Source of the DNA: Planococcus maitriensis
GTDB lineage: Bacteria; Bacillota; Bacilli; Bacillales_A; Planococcaceae
Length of the DNA stretch: 64,000 nt
NCBI RefSeq assembly: GCF_003289925.1
Contig: NZ_QLZQ01000002.1
Coordinates: forward strand, 207,282 to 271,281
Direction of reading: 5' to 3'
The notes beneath the pieces are model-generated. The model searched no databases and was not told the DNA's origin. It worked only from the letters and a program-made list of their open reading frames with translations. Below, in pieces: positions 40,276 to 49,521 of this stretch. The position numbers and the translations under genes were made by a program. Numbering within the stretch: the first letter of the stretch is position 1; every line of letters starts with the position of its first letter.

Positions 40276-40610
40276 ACTTCGAGTTGCGGGGCGTCGCGCC
40301 ATAGACGCTCTAGGTTGTAATACGAACGCTCGTCGCGATGGAAGACATGGGCCACGACATCGCCAAGGTCGACCAAGACCCAACGCGCTGCGTCGAAGCC
40401 TTCGACACTTTTGACGTCGTAACCGGCTTCTCCGGCCTTATCCATCAATTCACGGGCGATCGACTGTACTTGGCGATCCGAATTCGCGCTGCAGATCAGG
40501 AAGTAATCCGCCAAAAGCGAGATCCCCTCCATATTCAACACAACGATATCCTCTGCTTTTTTATCCTCTGCGGCTTTATACGCCACTTGCAATAATGTAT
40601 CTTTAGTCAT
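40272..40610 (-). CDS. rsfS: Ribosomal silencing factor RsfS
   Basis: Binds L14 and blocks subunit joining in starvation. The 112-residue protein has the conserved DYFLICSANSDRQVQSIA and WVLVDLGDVVAHVF segments. It overlaps yqeK by 8 bases and the next methyltransferase gene by 4. Confidence 0.95.
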   Translation of the reverse strand: MTKDTLLQVAYKAAEDKKAEDIVVLNMEGISLLADYFLICSANSDRQVQSIARELMDKAGEAGYDVKSVEGFDAARWVLVDLGDVVAHVFHRDERSYYNLERLWRDAPQLEV

Positions 40611-41181
40611 TCTTCACGTTCCCTTTCTGTTGCTCAAAATGCTCAAGGCATTTCAATGAATCCGGATAAACCGGTTGATTTTTTGATACGAGAAATTCGA
40701 CCGACTGCCGGATCGACGCTTCCATCAAGCGATCGAGGCCATCGTTTTTCATGGCTCTCAACCGGTCGACACCTGGGAACTTGCGGCCCGGTTCGATCAT
40801 GTCTGCTGTATAGATGATTTTCTCAAGATCGGACATGCCGGCACGCCCTGTTGTATGATAGCGGATCGCGTCAAGGATTTCTTCATCTTCGACTCCGAAT
40901 TCATAAGAGGCCAGGTAAGCACCTACCGGGGCGTGCCATAATTCATGATGATAGTCGAGCAATAGGGGATCCATATTTTCTTTTTCGATGATGCCGCGCA
41001 TCCAATCACGGTCTGCGTATTTCGCCACGTCATGCAAAATCGCCGCAATACGCGCTTGTTCTTCCGGCACCCCGTAATGCTTGGCAAGTGCAACTGCGGT
41101 ATTCATCACGCCCAGTACATGGGTAAAGCGTTTTTCAGGAAGGCGTGCTTTCACTTTTTGGAGCATCAGGCTCGGGTCCAT
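40603..41181 (-). CDS. yqeK: HD-domain hydrolase YqeK (symmetrical Ap4A hydrolase family)
   Basis: The 192-residue HD phosphohydrolase has H-HD-D ligands: FTHVLGV, ILHDVAKYA, HELWHAPVG, and IYTADMIEPGR. In Bacilli the family cleaves diadenosine tetraphosphate. AAGGAG is 7 bases before ATG 41181; the frame opens at 41226. This start lies 47 bases inside nadD, an unusually long overlap for this operon. Confidence 0.92.
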   Translation of the reverse strand: MDPSLMLQKVKARLPEKRFTHVLGVMNTAVALAKHYGVPEEQARIAAILHDVAKYADRDWMRGIIEKENMDPLLLDYHHELWHAPVGAYLASYEFGVEDEEILDAIRYHTTGRAGMSDLEKIIYTADMIEPGRKFPGVDRLRAMKNDGLDRLMEASIRQSVEFLVSKNQPVYPDSLKCLEHFEQQKGNVKND

Positions 41182-41743
41182 ACAATCGCTCCTTCCGGAT
41201 AAAAGTCTCCACTTGATCGGGTACAAAAAAAGTCAATGGCCGGCCCGCCAAGACGCGCTCCCTTAGCATCGTCGAGGACAGATGCATTTCAGGGGAATCG
41301 ATCATCATCACCGGGTATTCCGTTTCAGCGATATAACCCGGCCGTCCGATGCCGACAAACTGGACCAATTCAGCCAGCTCGCCGATCCGGTGCCATGTAT
41401 GCAAACTTTCGACCATGTCCCCGCCGATAATAAAATAGAATTCACATTCCGGTTCACGTTCGATCAACTTGACCATCGTCTCATGCGTATACGAAACCCC
41501 GCCGCCTGCCACTTCAATGTCTTCAAGGCGGAAATGGGCCTGCCCTTCGATCGCAAGGCGTGTCATCTCGACACGCGTTTCGGTATCGATGCCGCTCGAC
41601 TCTTTATGCGGGGCGATGGCATTCGGCATAAAGCGCACCTCGTCCAAGCCAAGCGCGTAATAGGCTTCATTCGCCATGATCAAATGGCCGAAATGCGGCG
41701 GGTTGAATGTGCCGCCGAGAATGCCGATTTTGCGCTTTTTCAC
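41135..41743 (-). CDS. nadD: Nicotinate-nucleotide adenylyltransferase
   Basis: Makes deamido-NAD from nicotinate mononucleotide and ATP. The 202-residue protein has GGTFNPPHFGH (10-20) with the HxGH nucleotide site and HLSSTMLRERV near residue 156 for the ISSTxxR motif. The start is a GTG at 41741-41743 that overlaps the TGA of the upstream gene (GTGA). Confidence 0.96.
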   Translation of the reverse strand: MKKRKIGILGGTFNPPHFGHLIMANEAYYALGLDEVRFMPNAIAPHKESSGIDTETRVEMTRLAIEGQAHFRLEDIEVAGGGVSYTHETMVKLIEREPECEFYFIIGGDMVESLHTWHRIGELAELVQFVGIGRPGYIAETEYPVMMIDSPEMHLSSTMLRERVLAGRPLTFFVPDQVETFIRKERLYGPEPDAPKSESTPS

Positions 41744-42030
41744 GGAAGCTCAATCCGTTTATTGTTGACGGATGGTTTAAACAAAACGACAGTGTGGCCG
41801 ATCAATTGCACCAATTCCGCTTTCGTTCCCTCAGCCAAATGCTGGGCCACTTCGTGTTTGCCGTCTTCGTTATTTTGCAGGATGCTGATTTTTACGAGTT
41901 CGCGCTTTTCAAGGGCTTCCCCGATCTGTACGAGCATCGCTTCATTGACGCCGCCTTTTCCGACTTGGAAAATCGGGTCCAAATGATGCGCTTCACTTCT
42001 TAAAAAACGTTTCTGTTTACCTGTTAACAT
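41740..42030 (-). CDS. yhbY: RNA-binding protein, YhbY/CRM family (YqeI)
   Basis: Ribosome-assembly-associated CRM-domain protein, 96 residues, with LRSEAHHLDPIFQVGKGG and the GKGG-type loop, then LVKISILQN. GGAGG is 6 bases before the ATG. It overlaps aroE by 14 and nadD by 4 bases. Confidence 0.94.
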   Translation of the reverse strand: MLTGKQKRFLRSEAHHLDPIFQVGKGGVNEAMLVQIGEALEKRELVKISILQNNEDGKHEVAQHLAEGTKAELVQLIGHTVVLFKPSVNNKRIELP

Positions 42031-42841
42031 GATTGCCTCCTAGTTTTTCCGTAATCAATTGAATCATTTCTTCTGTATCCGGACGGATGCCTGTCCATTT
42101 CTCGAAGGCGATGGCGCCTTGGTTGACGAACATGCCGACACCGTTCAGCGCCAGGCACCCCTTCGCTTTCGCTTCTTTCAAGAACGGCGTTTCGAGCGGG
42201 TTGTAGATGATATCGGCCACGATCGAGCCGCTTCCGAGATGCGTCAAAGACAGCGGCAACGCTTCTTCGGTCAATCCGACAGAAGTCGTCTGGATGATCG
42301 TGGCGAATTCACTTAACTTCGCCTCGGCCTCGGCCATTACGATCGCCTCGCTGCCGGTTTCGTCCGCAAGTTCCTGCGCCCTGCGGAAAGTGCGGTTGGT
42401 GATGGTGATATTGCTGAAGCCGGCACGGGAGAGCGCGAAACTGATGCCTCTTGCCGCCCCGCCTGCACCGATCACCAATACCGGCCGATCTTTATCGACA
42501 GGATAACTCAAGAGCGAACGGACGAACCCGTCGCCATCGGTATTGAACCCTTTCAAATGCCCATTTTCTGAAGCGACAGTATTGACTGCATTCATGATAC
42601 GTGCCGTTTCGTCCAACCCGTCCAATAGCGGGATCGCCGCCTGCTTATGGGGCAAGGTGATGTTAAATCCGCTGATTCCAAGCAATTTCAAAGAGTGAAA
42701 CGCTTCTTCCAGCTGTTTCGGTTCGACATGGACCGGGATATAGGAAGCGTCGATCCCATGTTTTTCAAACCAATGATCGTGCATAAATGGCGATAATGAA
42801 TGGGAGATCGGATCCCCGATGACCGCATACCATTTCTTCAT
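42017..42841 (-). CDS. aroE: Shikimate dehydrogenase
   Basis: NADPH-dependent reduction of 3-dehydroshikimate in aromatic amino acid synthesis. The 274-residue protein has SHSLSP (13-18), catalytic K66 in NITLPHKQ, NTDGDGF, and the Rossmann loop VIGAGGAARG near 126. GGAGG precedes the ATG. It follows yqeH by 12 bases. Confidence 0.96.
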   Translation of the reverse strand: MKKWYAVIGDPISHSLSPFMHDHWFEKHGIDASYIPVHVEPKQLEEAFHSLKLLGISGFNITLPHKQAAIPLLDGLDETARIMNAVNTVASENGHLKGFNTDGDGFVRSLLSYPVDKDRPVLVIGAGGAARGISFALSRAGFSNITITNRTFRRAQELADETGSEAIVMAEAEAKLSEFATIIQTTSVGLTEEALPLSLTHLGSGSIVADIIYNPLETPFLKEAKAKGCLALNGVGMFVNQGAIAFEKWTGIRPDTEEMIQLITEKLGGNHVNR

Positions 42842-42853
42842 TGTGAAAACCTC

Positions 42854-43957
42854 CTATATGAGCGATGGGCGGATGATGACTTCCACCCCTTTGGGTGCAT
42901 GCGCAGCGATCGTTACGTCCTCATGCTGTGCCGTAATCCAGCCGAGCCCTGAAAAGACGATGTCCGTCTTGCCTTCTTTGATGCGGAATTCATGGCGCAC
43001 CAATTCAGGGAAATCTTCTTTGTATTCGGCAGAAGGCGGTGCAAGCATGCCTCCCAGATGCTGTTCATATAACTGATCTGCATTATCCAATTTGGTCCGA
43101 TGGATATTCAGTGAATTAGCGGCATGCACCGTGAACGATGAACGTTTGCCGCTGATGAAATCGAAACGTGCCAAACCGCCGATGAATAATGTCTGTTCCG
43201 GATTCAATTGGAACACACGCGGCTTGATTTCTTTTTTCGGCATGATCGCCTTCAGGTCTTCCGTGTGCAGATGATGTGCCAATTGATGATGGTTGATGAT
43301 ACCCGGCGTATCGAATAACGAACGTTCGTCATCGAGCGGAATGCCGATCATATCAAGCGTCGTGCCTGGGAAATGGGAAGTTGTGATGACGTCCCCTTCG
43401 CCTGTCGCCTGCTTGATGACGCGGTTGATGAATGTGGATTTCCCAACATTCGTACAGCCGACCACATACACATCGCCGCCGTCGCGGTATTGTTCGATCG
43501 CATCCATCGCTTCTTGGACACCGGTCCCTTTATGCGCGGATACTGTCAGGATGTCAACCGGGTTCAAGCCCAATTTACGCGACTCCTGTTTCATCCAATT
43601 GATCAATTTCTTCTCTTTGACCGATTTCGGGAGCAAGTCCGCTTTGTTGGCAATGAGCAAAATCGGGTTGTTTCCGACAAAACGGTGCAAGCCCGGCAGC
43701 CAGCTGCCGTTGAAATCGAAGATGTCGACGATTTTCACGATCAGCCCTTTGCGTTCGCCGAGGCCATTCAAAATGCGCAGGAAATCGTCATCCGTCAAGG
43801 AGACCGGCTGCAATTCGTTATAGTTCTTCAACCGGAAGCAGCGCTGGCAAATAATTTCTTCCTTATCAAGTGATGACGGCGGCGCGTAGCCGATATCATC
43901 TTTCCGTTCTGTTTGGATCTGTACACCGCAACCGATGCAATATGGCATTTCTGTCAA
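42854..43957 (-). CDS. yqeH: Ribosome biogenesis GTPase YqeH
   Basis: Circularly permuted GTPase for 30S assembly, 367 residues. The N-terminal zinc finger (CIGC ... CQRC) is followed by the motifs in permuted order: G4 NKADLL, G1 GCTNVGKST, G3 DTPG. The start is taken as TTG 43957: GGAGG lies 7 bases upstream and TTGA overlaps the stop of yqeG. ATG 43948 is 16 bases from the site. Homologues begin near both. Confidence 0.94.
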   Translation of the reverse strand: MTEMPYCIGCGVQIQTERKDDIGYAPPSSLDKEEIICQRCFRLKNYNELQPVSLTDDDFLRILNGLGERKGLIVKIVDIFDFNGSWLPGLHRFVGNNPILLIANKADLLPKSVKEKKLINWMKQESRKLGLNPVDILTVSAHKGTGVQEAMDAIEQYRDGGDVYVVGCTNVGKSTFINRVIKQATGEGDVITTSHFPGTTLDMIGIPLDDERSLFDTPGIINHHQLAHHLHTEDLKAIMPKKEIKPRVFQLNPEQTLFIGGLARFDFISGKRSSFTVHAANSLNIHRTKLDNADQLYEQHLGGMLAPPSAEYKEDFPELVRHEFRIKEGKTDIVFSGLGWITAQHEDVTIAAHAPKGVEVIIRPSLI

Positions 43958-44475
43958 TTTTCTTCCTCCCACATCAATTGTCCTTTTTCTTTCAATCTCT
44001 TCATGATCCGGCGCTCCACCATGCGGTTGAAGCGAGTAAAGAAGCCGTCCGACTGTGCGACCGGCAATACGAGGATCGTATGGAGCTTATTGCGGTTGCC
44101 GCCGAAAATATCGGTCAGCATCTGGTCGCCGATGACCACAACTTGTTCGCGCTTGACGCTCATGATTTTCAGCGCTTTGCGGAAAGCTTTGCCCATCGGT
44201 TTTCTCGCTTGGTGAATGAACGGGATCCCGAGCGGGTCAGCGAATGACTTCACGCGCAGCTCATTGTTATTGGAAACGATGACTACTTGAATGCCGGCTT
44301 CTTTCATCGATTTCAGCCATTCAATCAAGCGTGGCGTCGCTTCGGGGCGGTCCCATTCGACCAATGTATTATCCAGGTCGGTGATGATACCGAGCACCCC
44401 TTTTTCTTTCAGTGACTCTGGCGTAATATCAAAAACCTCTTTAACGTATTGCCTTGGAATAAAATATCGATACAC
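43954..44475 (-). CDS. yqeG: HAD-family phosphatase YqeG
   Basis: The 173-residue HAD IIIA phosphatase has the nucleophile motif DLDNTLVEW, VSNNN, and GDQMLTDIFGGNR. GGAG is 9 bases before GTG 44475; a TTG at 44484 abuts it and is rejected. In Bacillus it heads the yqeG-yqeH-aroE operon. The C-terminal four bases overlap yqeH. Substrate unknown. Confidence 0.92.
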   Translation of the reverse strand: MYRYFIPRQYVKEVFDITPESLKEKGVLGIITDLDNTLVEWDRPEATPRLIEWLKSMKEAGIQVVIVSNNNELRVKSFADPLGIPFIHQARKPMGKAFRKALKIMSVKREQVVVIGDQMLTDIFGGNRNKLHTILVLPVAQSDGFFTRFNRMVERRIMKRLKEKGQLMWEEEN

Positions 44476-44514
44476 ACATAACAACTCCTGTTTCTAGGGA
44501 CTTAAGTCCATTGA

Positions 44515-45288
44515 TTATACCATATATGCGAGCGGTTCTCCCACCTTGACCCGGTCTCCATCGCTGATTTTCGCCTCGAATTGAAGATGCCCGCTCTCGA
44601 AGAATAAAGCCACTGTCGAGCCGAAGCTGAAATAAGCGACTTCCGCCCCTTTTTCCCATTCAGTCCCGAACTCCGTCAATTCGATGGAATTGACATACAT
44701 CGCCCCGACCTTCACCACCAGTATGCAGCCATAGGGCGTCTCAAGCTCAGTGATAAGCCGGCGGTTGCCGCTGATCGGCGACTTTCCGTAAACCAGCCCA
44801 AGCCGGTTAACCGGATAGGATCTTTCTCCGAGCATGTATTGTTTCACGACTTGGCCGTTTACGGGGCTGTGGATCCGGTGATAATCCGCAGGCGATAGAT
44901 ACAGAATCGCATACTGGCCGTTTCCGTACCGAGCCGCCATCTGCTGGCTTCCGAGCAGTTCAGCAAGAGAATAGTCGATGCCTTTGACCTTGAAGCGGCT
45001 GCCGCCTTCAATAGCGCCATGGATTTCGAGGCGCCCGTCGACTGGAGAAACCAGTGCGGCATCGGCAACAGGGCGTGCATCTGCTTTTAAACTGCGCGTA
45101 AAAAAGTCATGCAAGCTCGTGTATTGTCCGCTCGGCCGCCCGATATCGCCGAGTTCGATTTTATAAGCATTGACGAATCCCGGAATGGCCTTTCGGCTGA
45201 TGGCTGATTGGGCAAAGCGCTTCAGCACAGCAGAACTTGTTTTTCCATTGCCCAATTCGATCATCGATTGGTATAGGCGTTTTTTCAT
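44515..45288 (-). CDS. psd: Phosphatidylserine decarboxylase
   Basis: Makes phosphatidylethanolamine, 257 residues. It self-cleaves at a Gly-Ser bond to form the pyruvoyl group; the site is FGST at 222-225, the form found in Bacillus Psd. DYHRIHSPVNG is also typical. GGAGG lies 7 bases before ATG 45288; the frame opens at 45321. It is divergent from pssA, which supplies its substrate. The pair lies elsewhere in B. subtilis. Confidence 0.95.
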   Translation of the reverse strand: MKKRLYQSMIELGNGKTSSAVLKRFAQSAISRKAIPGFVNAYKIELGDIGRPSGQYTSLHDFFTRSLKADARPVADAALVSPVDGRLEIHGAIEGGSRFKVKGIDYSLAELLGSQQMAARYGNGQYAILYLSPADYHRIHSPVNGQVVKQYMLGERSYPVNRLGLVYGKSPISGNRRLITELETPYGCILVVKVGAMYVNSIELTEFGTEWEKGAEVAYFSFGSTVALFFESGHLQFEAKISDGDRVKVGEPLAYMV

Positions 45289-45377
45289 GCTAGCACCTCC
45301 GTCGTTAAAATAGTCTACCATTTTTTGTCGATTCGCAGTATAATTGTCGAAAGCATATCAAAAAAGGAGCGCTTGCA

Positions 45378-45917
45378 TTGATATTGATCGACAAAATGGA
45401 TCACACCATAAAACGGCTGAAAAGCCAGGCAGCTAACACATTGACGATCGGCAATATGGTTTTCGGTGGCGCCTCATTGATGGCGACTTTGAACGAATAC
45501 TATAGTTATAGTGTGCTGTTCATTTTCATTGCTGCATTTCTGGATCGTTTTGACGGCATGGTCGCGAGAAAATACAATCAGGAATCCGAACTCGGCAAAC
45601 AATTGGATTCCATGGGGGATATCATTTCCTTTGGCGTTGCCCCGGCGCTGTTGATCCATCAGCTGGCATTGCAGGATTTCGGCCTGGCAGGCATGGTGTT
45701 CACGGTTATCTATATTTCATGCGGCGCATTCCGCCTCGCACGCTTTAATATCACCGAATCAAATGGTTATTTCACCGGCTTGCCGATCACTGCAGCCGGA
45801 ACTGTGCTAACTTTGTCATATTTCGGGTTCGGCCATTGGTCGCCCGCTGTCTATATGTTCATTCTCTTGATTTCTTCATTATTGATGATCAGCACATTTT
45901 CATTACGGAAAGTATAA
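45378..45917 (+). CDS. pssA: CDP-diacylglycerol-serine O-phosphatidyltransferase
   Basis: Membrane enzyme making phosphatidylserine from CDP-diacylglycerol and serine, 179 residues with about six helices. The CDP-alcohol phosphotransferase signature is complete: D56, D59-G60, A63-R64, G73, D77 and D81. The start is a TTG at 45378 with AGGAG 8 bases upstream. A TATAAT at 45339-45344 is the likely -10. Confidence 0.94.
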   Translation: MILIDKMDHTIKRLKSQAANTLTIGNMVFGGASLMATLNEYYSYSVLFIFIAAFLDRFDGMVARKYNQESELGKQLDSMGDIISFGVAPALLIHQLALQDFGLAGMVFTVIYISCGAFRLARFNITESNGYFTGLPITAAGTVLTLSYFGFGHWSPAVYMFILLISSLLMISTFSLRKV

Positions 45918-45948
45918 AAGCTGAGGGCTTGATGCCCTCAGCTTTTTT
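45918..45948. terminator. Bidirectional terminator between pssA and mtnN
   Basis: An 11-pair stem (aagctgagggc with gccctcagctt) around a 5-base loop ends in six T, between convergent genes. Confidence 0.93.
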
Positions 45949-45972
45949 GCTTGTTTTGGGATGGAGTTTCTT

Positions 45973-46677
45973 TTATACGCGCTGGAGCATCTTTTCGATG
46001 ACACGCAGGACGATTTCTGTCGAATGCTTGGCGGCAACCGGCAGGAATTCCTCGAAAGATACCGAGGATTCCTTGCCCGCGATATCCGATAGGGCACGGA
46101 TGACAACAAATGCCGTATCGTACTGGAAACAAACTTGCGCCACGGCAGCCGCTTCCATTTCCGCTGCCTTCATCTCGGGAAACTGCTGTTTCACCAATGC
46201 CACACGCTCGGGATCGCTCATGAATGAGTCCCCTGTCGCGATAAGCCCCACTGCATGCTGGTGCTCGCCGATTTCTTCAACCGCCTGGACAGCCAGTTCG
46301 ATCAGTTCCTTATTGGCGGTATAAGCAGCCGGCATTTGCGGCACTTGCCCGAGTTCATAGCCGAACACTGTCGCATCCACATCGTGGTGGCGCACTTCAT
46401 CTGAGATGACCACCGCCCCGACTTCCAGCTCCTCGTCGAAACCGCCGGCAGACCCGATGTTCAAGACGAGATCCGGCTTGAACTCCTGCATCAGGATCGT
46501 GGTCGTCATCGCTGCATTGACTTTGCCGATGCCGCTTTTCAGCAAAATAAGTTCCTGGCCTTTATATGTACCTGTCGTGAATTCGCTGTTGGCGATTTCA
46601 CGGACGGATGTGTTCGCTAATTGATTGCGCAGCAGTTCTACTTCCTCTTCCATTGCGCCGATTACACCGATTCTCAT
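45973..46677 (-). CDS. mtnN: 5'-methylthioadenosine/S-adenosylhomocysteine nucleosidase
   Basis: Cleaves MTA and SAH in methionine salvage and the activated methyl cycle. The 234-residue protein starts MRIGVIGAMEEEVELL with catalytic E12, and has NIGSAGG and ALSDIAG with D near 200. Cotranscribed with yrrS and greA is possible, but a terminator lies between mtnN and yrrS. Confidence 0.96.
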   Translation of the reverse strand: MRIGVIGAMEEEVELLRNQLANTSVREIANSEFTTGTYKGQELILLKSGIGKVNAAMTTTILMQEFKPDLVLNIGSAGGFDEELEVGAVVISDEVRHHDVDATVFGYELGQVPQMPAAYTANKELIELAVQAVEEIGEHQHAVGLIATGDSFMSDPERVALVKQQFPEMKAAEMEAAAVAQVCFQYDTAFVVIRALSDIAGKESSVSFEEFLPVAAKHSTEIVLRVIEKMLQRV

Positions 46678-46706
46678 TGTATCCGCTCCTTGCTTCCATG
46701 ATTACG

Positions 46707-46746
46707 CCGGAAAAACGGCGCCCTATTAATGATTAATAGGCGCCGT
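46707..46746 (-). terminator. Terminator of yrrS
   Basis: On the minus strand a stem of about 15 pairs (acggcgcctattaat with attaatagggcgccgt) ends in five T. The yrrS stop (46733-46735) lies inside it. Confidence 0.9.
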
Positions 46747-47431
46747 CCAGCGTTTTGAGTACATCCATTTTTTCAGGCTTCCAACCTTCACCGTCCACCC
46801 ATTCAAGATAGACGCGATACTTCTCGGATTGGTCTTTCGACTGGACTGTCGCGATGGATTTTTGCGGGCCGCCGCCATTTTGGACCATCATGACATACAT
46901 GTCATTTTGGGACAAACCGGTAGCATACGTGACCGCTTCAATTTTTTCGTTCCAATCAACCGAGTTTTTCTGGTAGGAAGAGACGTGGTCGCCAGTTTGG
47001 CTAGTGCCGATGGGCTCCCAGCTGGTGTTGACGATGGTTTCACTGACGATCGGATCGTTGGATTCCTCACGTGTGATGGTTCCGCCTTTGGTCTCTTCTT
47101 CCTCTTCTTTTTCTTTTTCTTCAGCTTCTTTTTTGGCCGCTTCTTCTTCAGCCTTGGCTTCCTCTTCAGCTTTCTCTTTAGCTTCAAGGTCATTTTCTTC
47201 TGCTGTCACTTGCGTGTCATCATCGCCGCTCGTTTGGCTTTCCGTTTCAGGCGCTGTTTCTGAGGATTCAGGATTTGCTGAATCGCCGCCACCGAATAGC
47301 AATGTCGCCCCGATGATAACCACCAAAGTAAATACTAAGGCGATCATGATATTCAGGATGGAATTCGAACGATTTTTATTGTTCTTGTTCTTATTCAAAC
47401 GAGAGGGATAAGGTTTTTCTTCGTTAGCCAT
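46733..47431 (-). CDS. yrrS: YrrS-family membrane protein (DUF1510)
   Basis: The 232-residue protein has a basic, Asn/Lys-rich N-terminus, one membrane helix (about 26-48), an extracellular acidic part, a 40-residue uninterrupted Glu/Lys/Ala helix (about 80-118), and a globular C-terminal domain with WVDGEGWKPEKMDVLKTLDGAY. It matches B. subtilis YrrS in layout; function unknown, cell-envelope association likely. AAAGGGGGG precedes ATG 47431. Confidence 0.85.
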   Translation of the reverse strand: MANEEKPYPSRLNKNKNNKNRSNSILNIMIALVFTLVVIIGATLLFGGGDSANPESSETAPETESQTSGDDDTQVTAEENDLEAKEKAEEEAKAEEEAAKKEAEEKEKEEEEETKGGTITREESNDPIVSETIVNTSWEPIGTSQTGDHVSSYQKNSVDWNEKIEAVTYATGLSQNDMYVMMVQNGGGPQKSIATVQSKDQSEKYRVYLEWVDGEGWKPEKMDVLKTLDGAY

Positions 47432-47513
47432 GAAATGCCCCCCTTTACACATATTTTATCATATTTAATGCATGACAAATTTGACGTTTCAACTAAAGTT
47501 TTGTTTCAGCCAT

Positions 47514-47549
47514 CAAAAAAACAGCCACTCCCAAAGGAATGGCTGGGTG
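47514..47549 (-). terminator. Terminator of greA
   Basis: On the minus strand a 10-pair stem (cagccattcc with ggagtggctg) with a 4-base loop ends in seven T. Confidence 0.92.
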
Positions 47550-47551
47550 CA

Positions 47552-48028
47552 TCAATTGATCGAAACGATCTTGACTTCCATTTCCCCGCCTGGCGTCAAT
47601 ACTTTCACGCGGTCGCCGACAGTGCAGCCAAGCATGCTTTTGGCAATCGGTGAATCGTTGGAAATGCGCCCTTCCAACGGGTCTGCCTCTGCAGAACCGA
47701 CGATTGTATAGGCTTCTTCTTCACCGTCTGGGATTTCCATAAATGTAACTGTTTTCCCGAGGCGGACAACATCGTTGCCGGCTTCCTCTTCATTTATAAT
47801 CACCGCATTGCGGATCATGGATTCCAATGTAGAAATGCGCCCTTCGACAAAGGCTTGGTCTTCCTTGGCGGAATCGTATTCGGAGTTCTCGGATAGATCC
47901 CCGAAGCTTCTTGCGACTTTGATGCGTTCCACCACTTCTTTGCGTTTGACCGTTTTCAAATAATCCAGTTCATCCTCCAACTTCTGCTTTCCGGCAGCTG
48001 TCATCGGAAATTGTTTATCGTTTGCCAT
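47552..48028 (-). CDS. greA: Transcription elongation factor GreA
   Basis: Rescues backtracked RNA polymerase by stimulating transcript cleavage. The 158-residue protein has a coiled coil with [15 protein letters not shown] at its tip and a C-terminal FKBP-like domain. GGAGTGGG precedes the ATG. It has its own terminator. Confidence 0.97.
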   Translation of the reverse strand: MANDKQFPMTAAGKQKLEDELDYLKTVKRKEVVERIKVARSFGDLSENSEYDSAKEDQAFVEGRISTLESMIRNAVIINEEEAGNDVVRLGKTVTFMEIPDGEEEAYTIVGSAEADPLEGRISNDSPIAKSMLGCTVGDRVKVLTPGGEMEVKIVSIN

Positions 48029-48109
48029 ACTCTTCCCACTCCTTCAACTGCTGACTATGGATGCGCTAACATCCGTCAGTCTCGTATCATTCTATTATAA
48101 ATTTCCAAT

Positions 48110-48733
48110 CTATTCAAGAATTGTTTTAATTTTTGTAACCATTAGATCGATCGCGACTTCGTTCTGGCCGCCTTCCGGGATGATGACATCCGCATAGCGC
48201 TTCGTCGGCTCGATGAATTGATTGTGCATCGGGCGGACGACCGTCAAATACTGCTCGATGACCGAATCGATCGTGCGCCCGCGTTCGTTGATATCGCGCA
48301 TCAGGCGGCGGATGATGCGAAGGTCCGCATCAGTGTCGACGAATAGCTTGATGTCCATCAACTCGCGCAGCCGTTCGTCTTCAAGGACCAGTATGCCTTC
48401 GAGGATGATAACATCTTTCGGTTCGATCAGCACGCTTTCTTCAGCACGGGTGTGCAATGCGTAATTATAGATCGGTTTTTCGATCGCACGCCGTTCGAGC
48501 AATTCGTTGACATGCTTGATCAATAGGTCCGTGTCGAAAGCGAGCGGATGGTCATAGTTGGTCTCGAGGCGCTCCTCGAACTCGAGGTGGCTTTGGTCTT
48601 TATAGTAATAATCCTGTTCGATGACCACCACGGAATGCTCTTTGAACACTTCGTAGATGGAATTGGTGACACTGGTCTTTCCTGATCCTGAACCGCCAGC
48701 GATGCCGATGACGACCGGTCTGTTTTTAGACAT
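48110..48733 (-). CDS. udk: Uridine kinase
   Basis: Phosphorylates uridine and cytidine in salvage, 207 residues. Walker A GGSGSGKT (13-20), [14 protein letters not shown]-like and EGILVLED segments are present. GGAG precedes the ATG. It is followed by greA; yrrN and yrrO, peptidase genes upstream of udk in B. subtilis, are absent. Confidence 0.96.
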   Translation of the reverse strand: MSKNRPVVIGIAGGSGSGKTSVTNSIYEVFKEHSVVVIEQDYYYKDQSHLEFEERLETNYDHPLAFDTDLLIKHVNELLERRAIEKPIYNYALHTRAEESVLIEPKDVIILEGILVLEDERLRELMDIKLFVDTDADLRIIRRLMRDINERGRTIDSVIEQYLTVVRPMHNQFIEPTKRYADVIIPEGGQNEVAIDLMVTKIKTILE

Positions 48734-48760
48734 ATACGTTAGCTCCTTGTGGTTCGATTT

Positions 48761-49366
48761 TCATTTTTTCCTGCAGACGAGAAGCCCGTCGCCGACCGGC
48801 AGAAGCTCGCAGTCGAATCCGGGATGTTTATCCATTCTCTCGCGGAACGAACGGATATTGCGGATCATCGTGCGTTTGCGCCTCGGCACTTCCTTGATCG
48901 GCTGTTCCGCCATGCCGTGCATCGACATGTTATCGCAATAGATGATGCCGCCCGGGGACAGTAGGCTTTCATATTTATCGAAGAAACGCTCGTATTGCCC
49001 TTTAGCCGCATCGATGAACATGGCGTCATAATACGGGGACAATTCGGCGATGTCCAGTTCGAGCGCATCGGCACAGATGGCCCGCACGCGGCTTTCCATC
49101 CCCGATTCGCGGATGAACCCAAGCGCCTTGCCGAAGCGTTCTTCGTCCCGTTCAATTGTGTCGATGCTGACGTCAGGCAAGGCATCGGCCATGCGAAGTG
49201 CCGAATAGCCGATGGCCGTCCCCAGTTCCAGCAAGCGCAGCGGCTTTTGCTGACGCAATAATGCCAGCAGCTCGTCGATGCCCTGCTCTTCCATGATCGG
49301 GACATGATGCTCCGCCGCATAAGATCGCATCGTTTCGAATAAAACTTCCATTGATGTATTGGGCAT
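48761..49366 (-). CDS. trmR: tRNA 5-hydroxyuridine methyltransferase TrmR (YrrM family)
   Basis: Class I O-methyltransferase, 201 residues, with the SAM motif LELGTAIGYSALRMA (E47) and the metal-binding D in FIDAAKGQYERFF. In Bacilli TrmR forms 5-methoxyuridine at tRNA position 34. AGGAG is 12 bases before the ATG, longer than usual. It follows the mltG region with a terminator between. Confidence 0.9.
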   Translation of the reverse strand: MPNTSMEVLFETMRSYAAEHHVPIMEEQGIDELLALLRQQKPLRLLELGTAIGYSALRMADALPDVSIDTIERDEERFGKALGFIRESGMESRVRAICADALELDIAELSPYYDAMFIDAAKGQYERFFDKYESLLSPGGIIYCDNMSMHGMAEQPIKEVPRRKRTMIRNIRSFRERMDKHPGFDCELLPVGDGLLVCRKK

Positions 49367-49411
49367 TGTGGATGTCCGCTCCTTTCATGCTCTCACCCTT
49401 CATTTGAACAG

Positions 49412-49448
49412 AAAAGAAGAAGGGAAACGGACGCTCCCTTCCTTCTTA
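49412..49448 (-). terminator. Terminator downstream of mltG and repeat B
   Basis: On the minus strand the stem gaaggaaggga/tcccttcttc ends in a T run. It lies about 540 bases after the mltG stop, with copy B of the mosaic repeat in between. Confidence 0.72.
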
Positions 49449-49521
49449 TACAAATTGAACTAATGATTTTGTAATTAAAATCTTATTAAACCGATATTCC
49501 GCAAAACAGCTGAAAAAGCTT

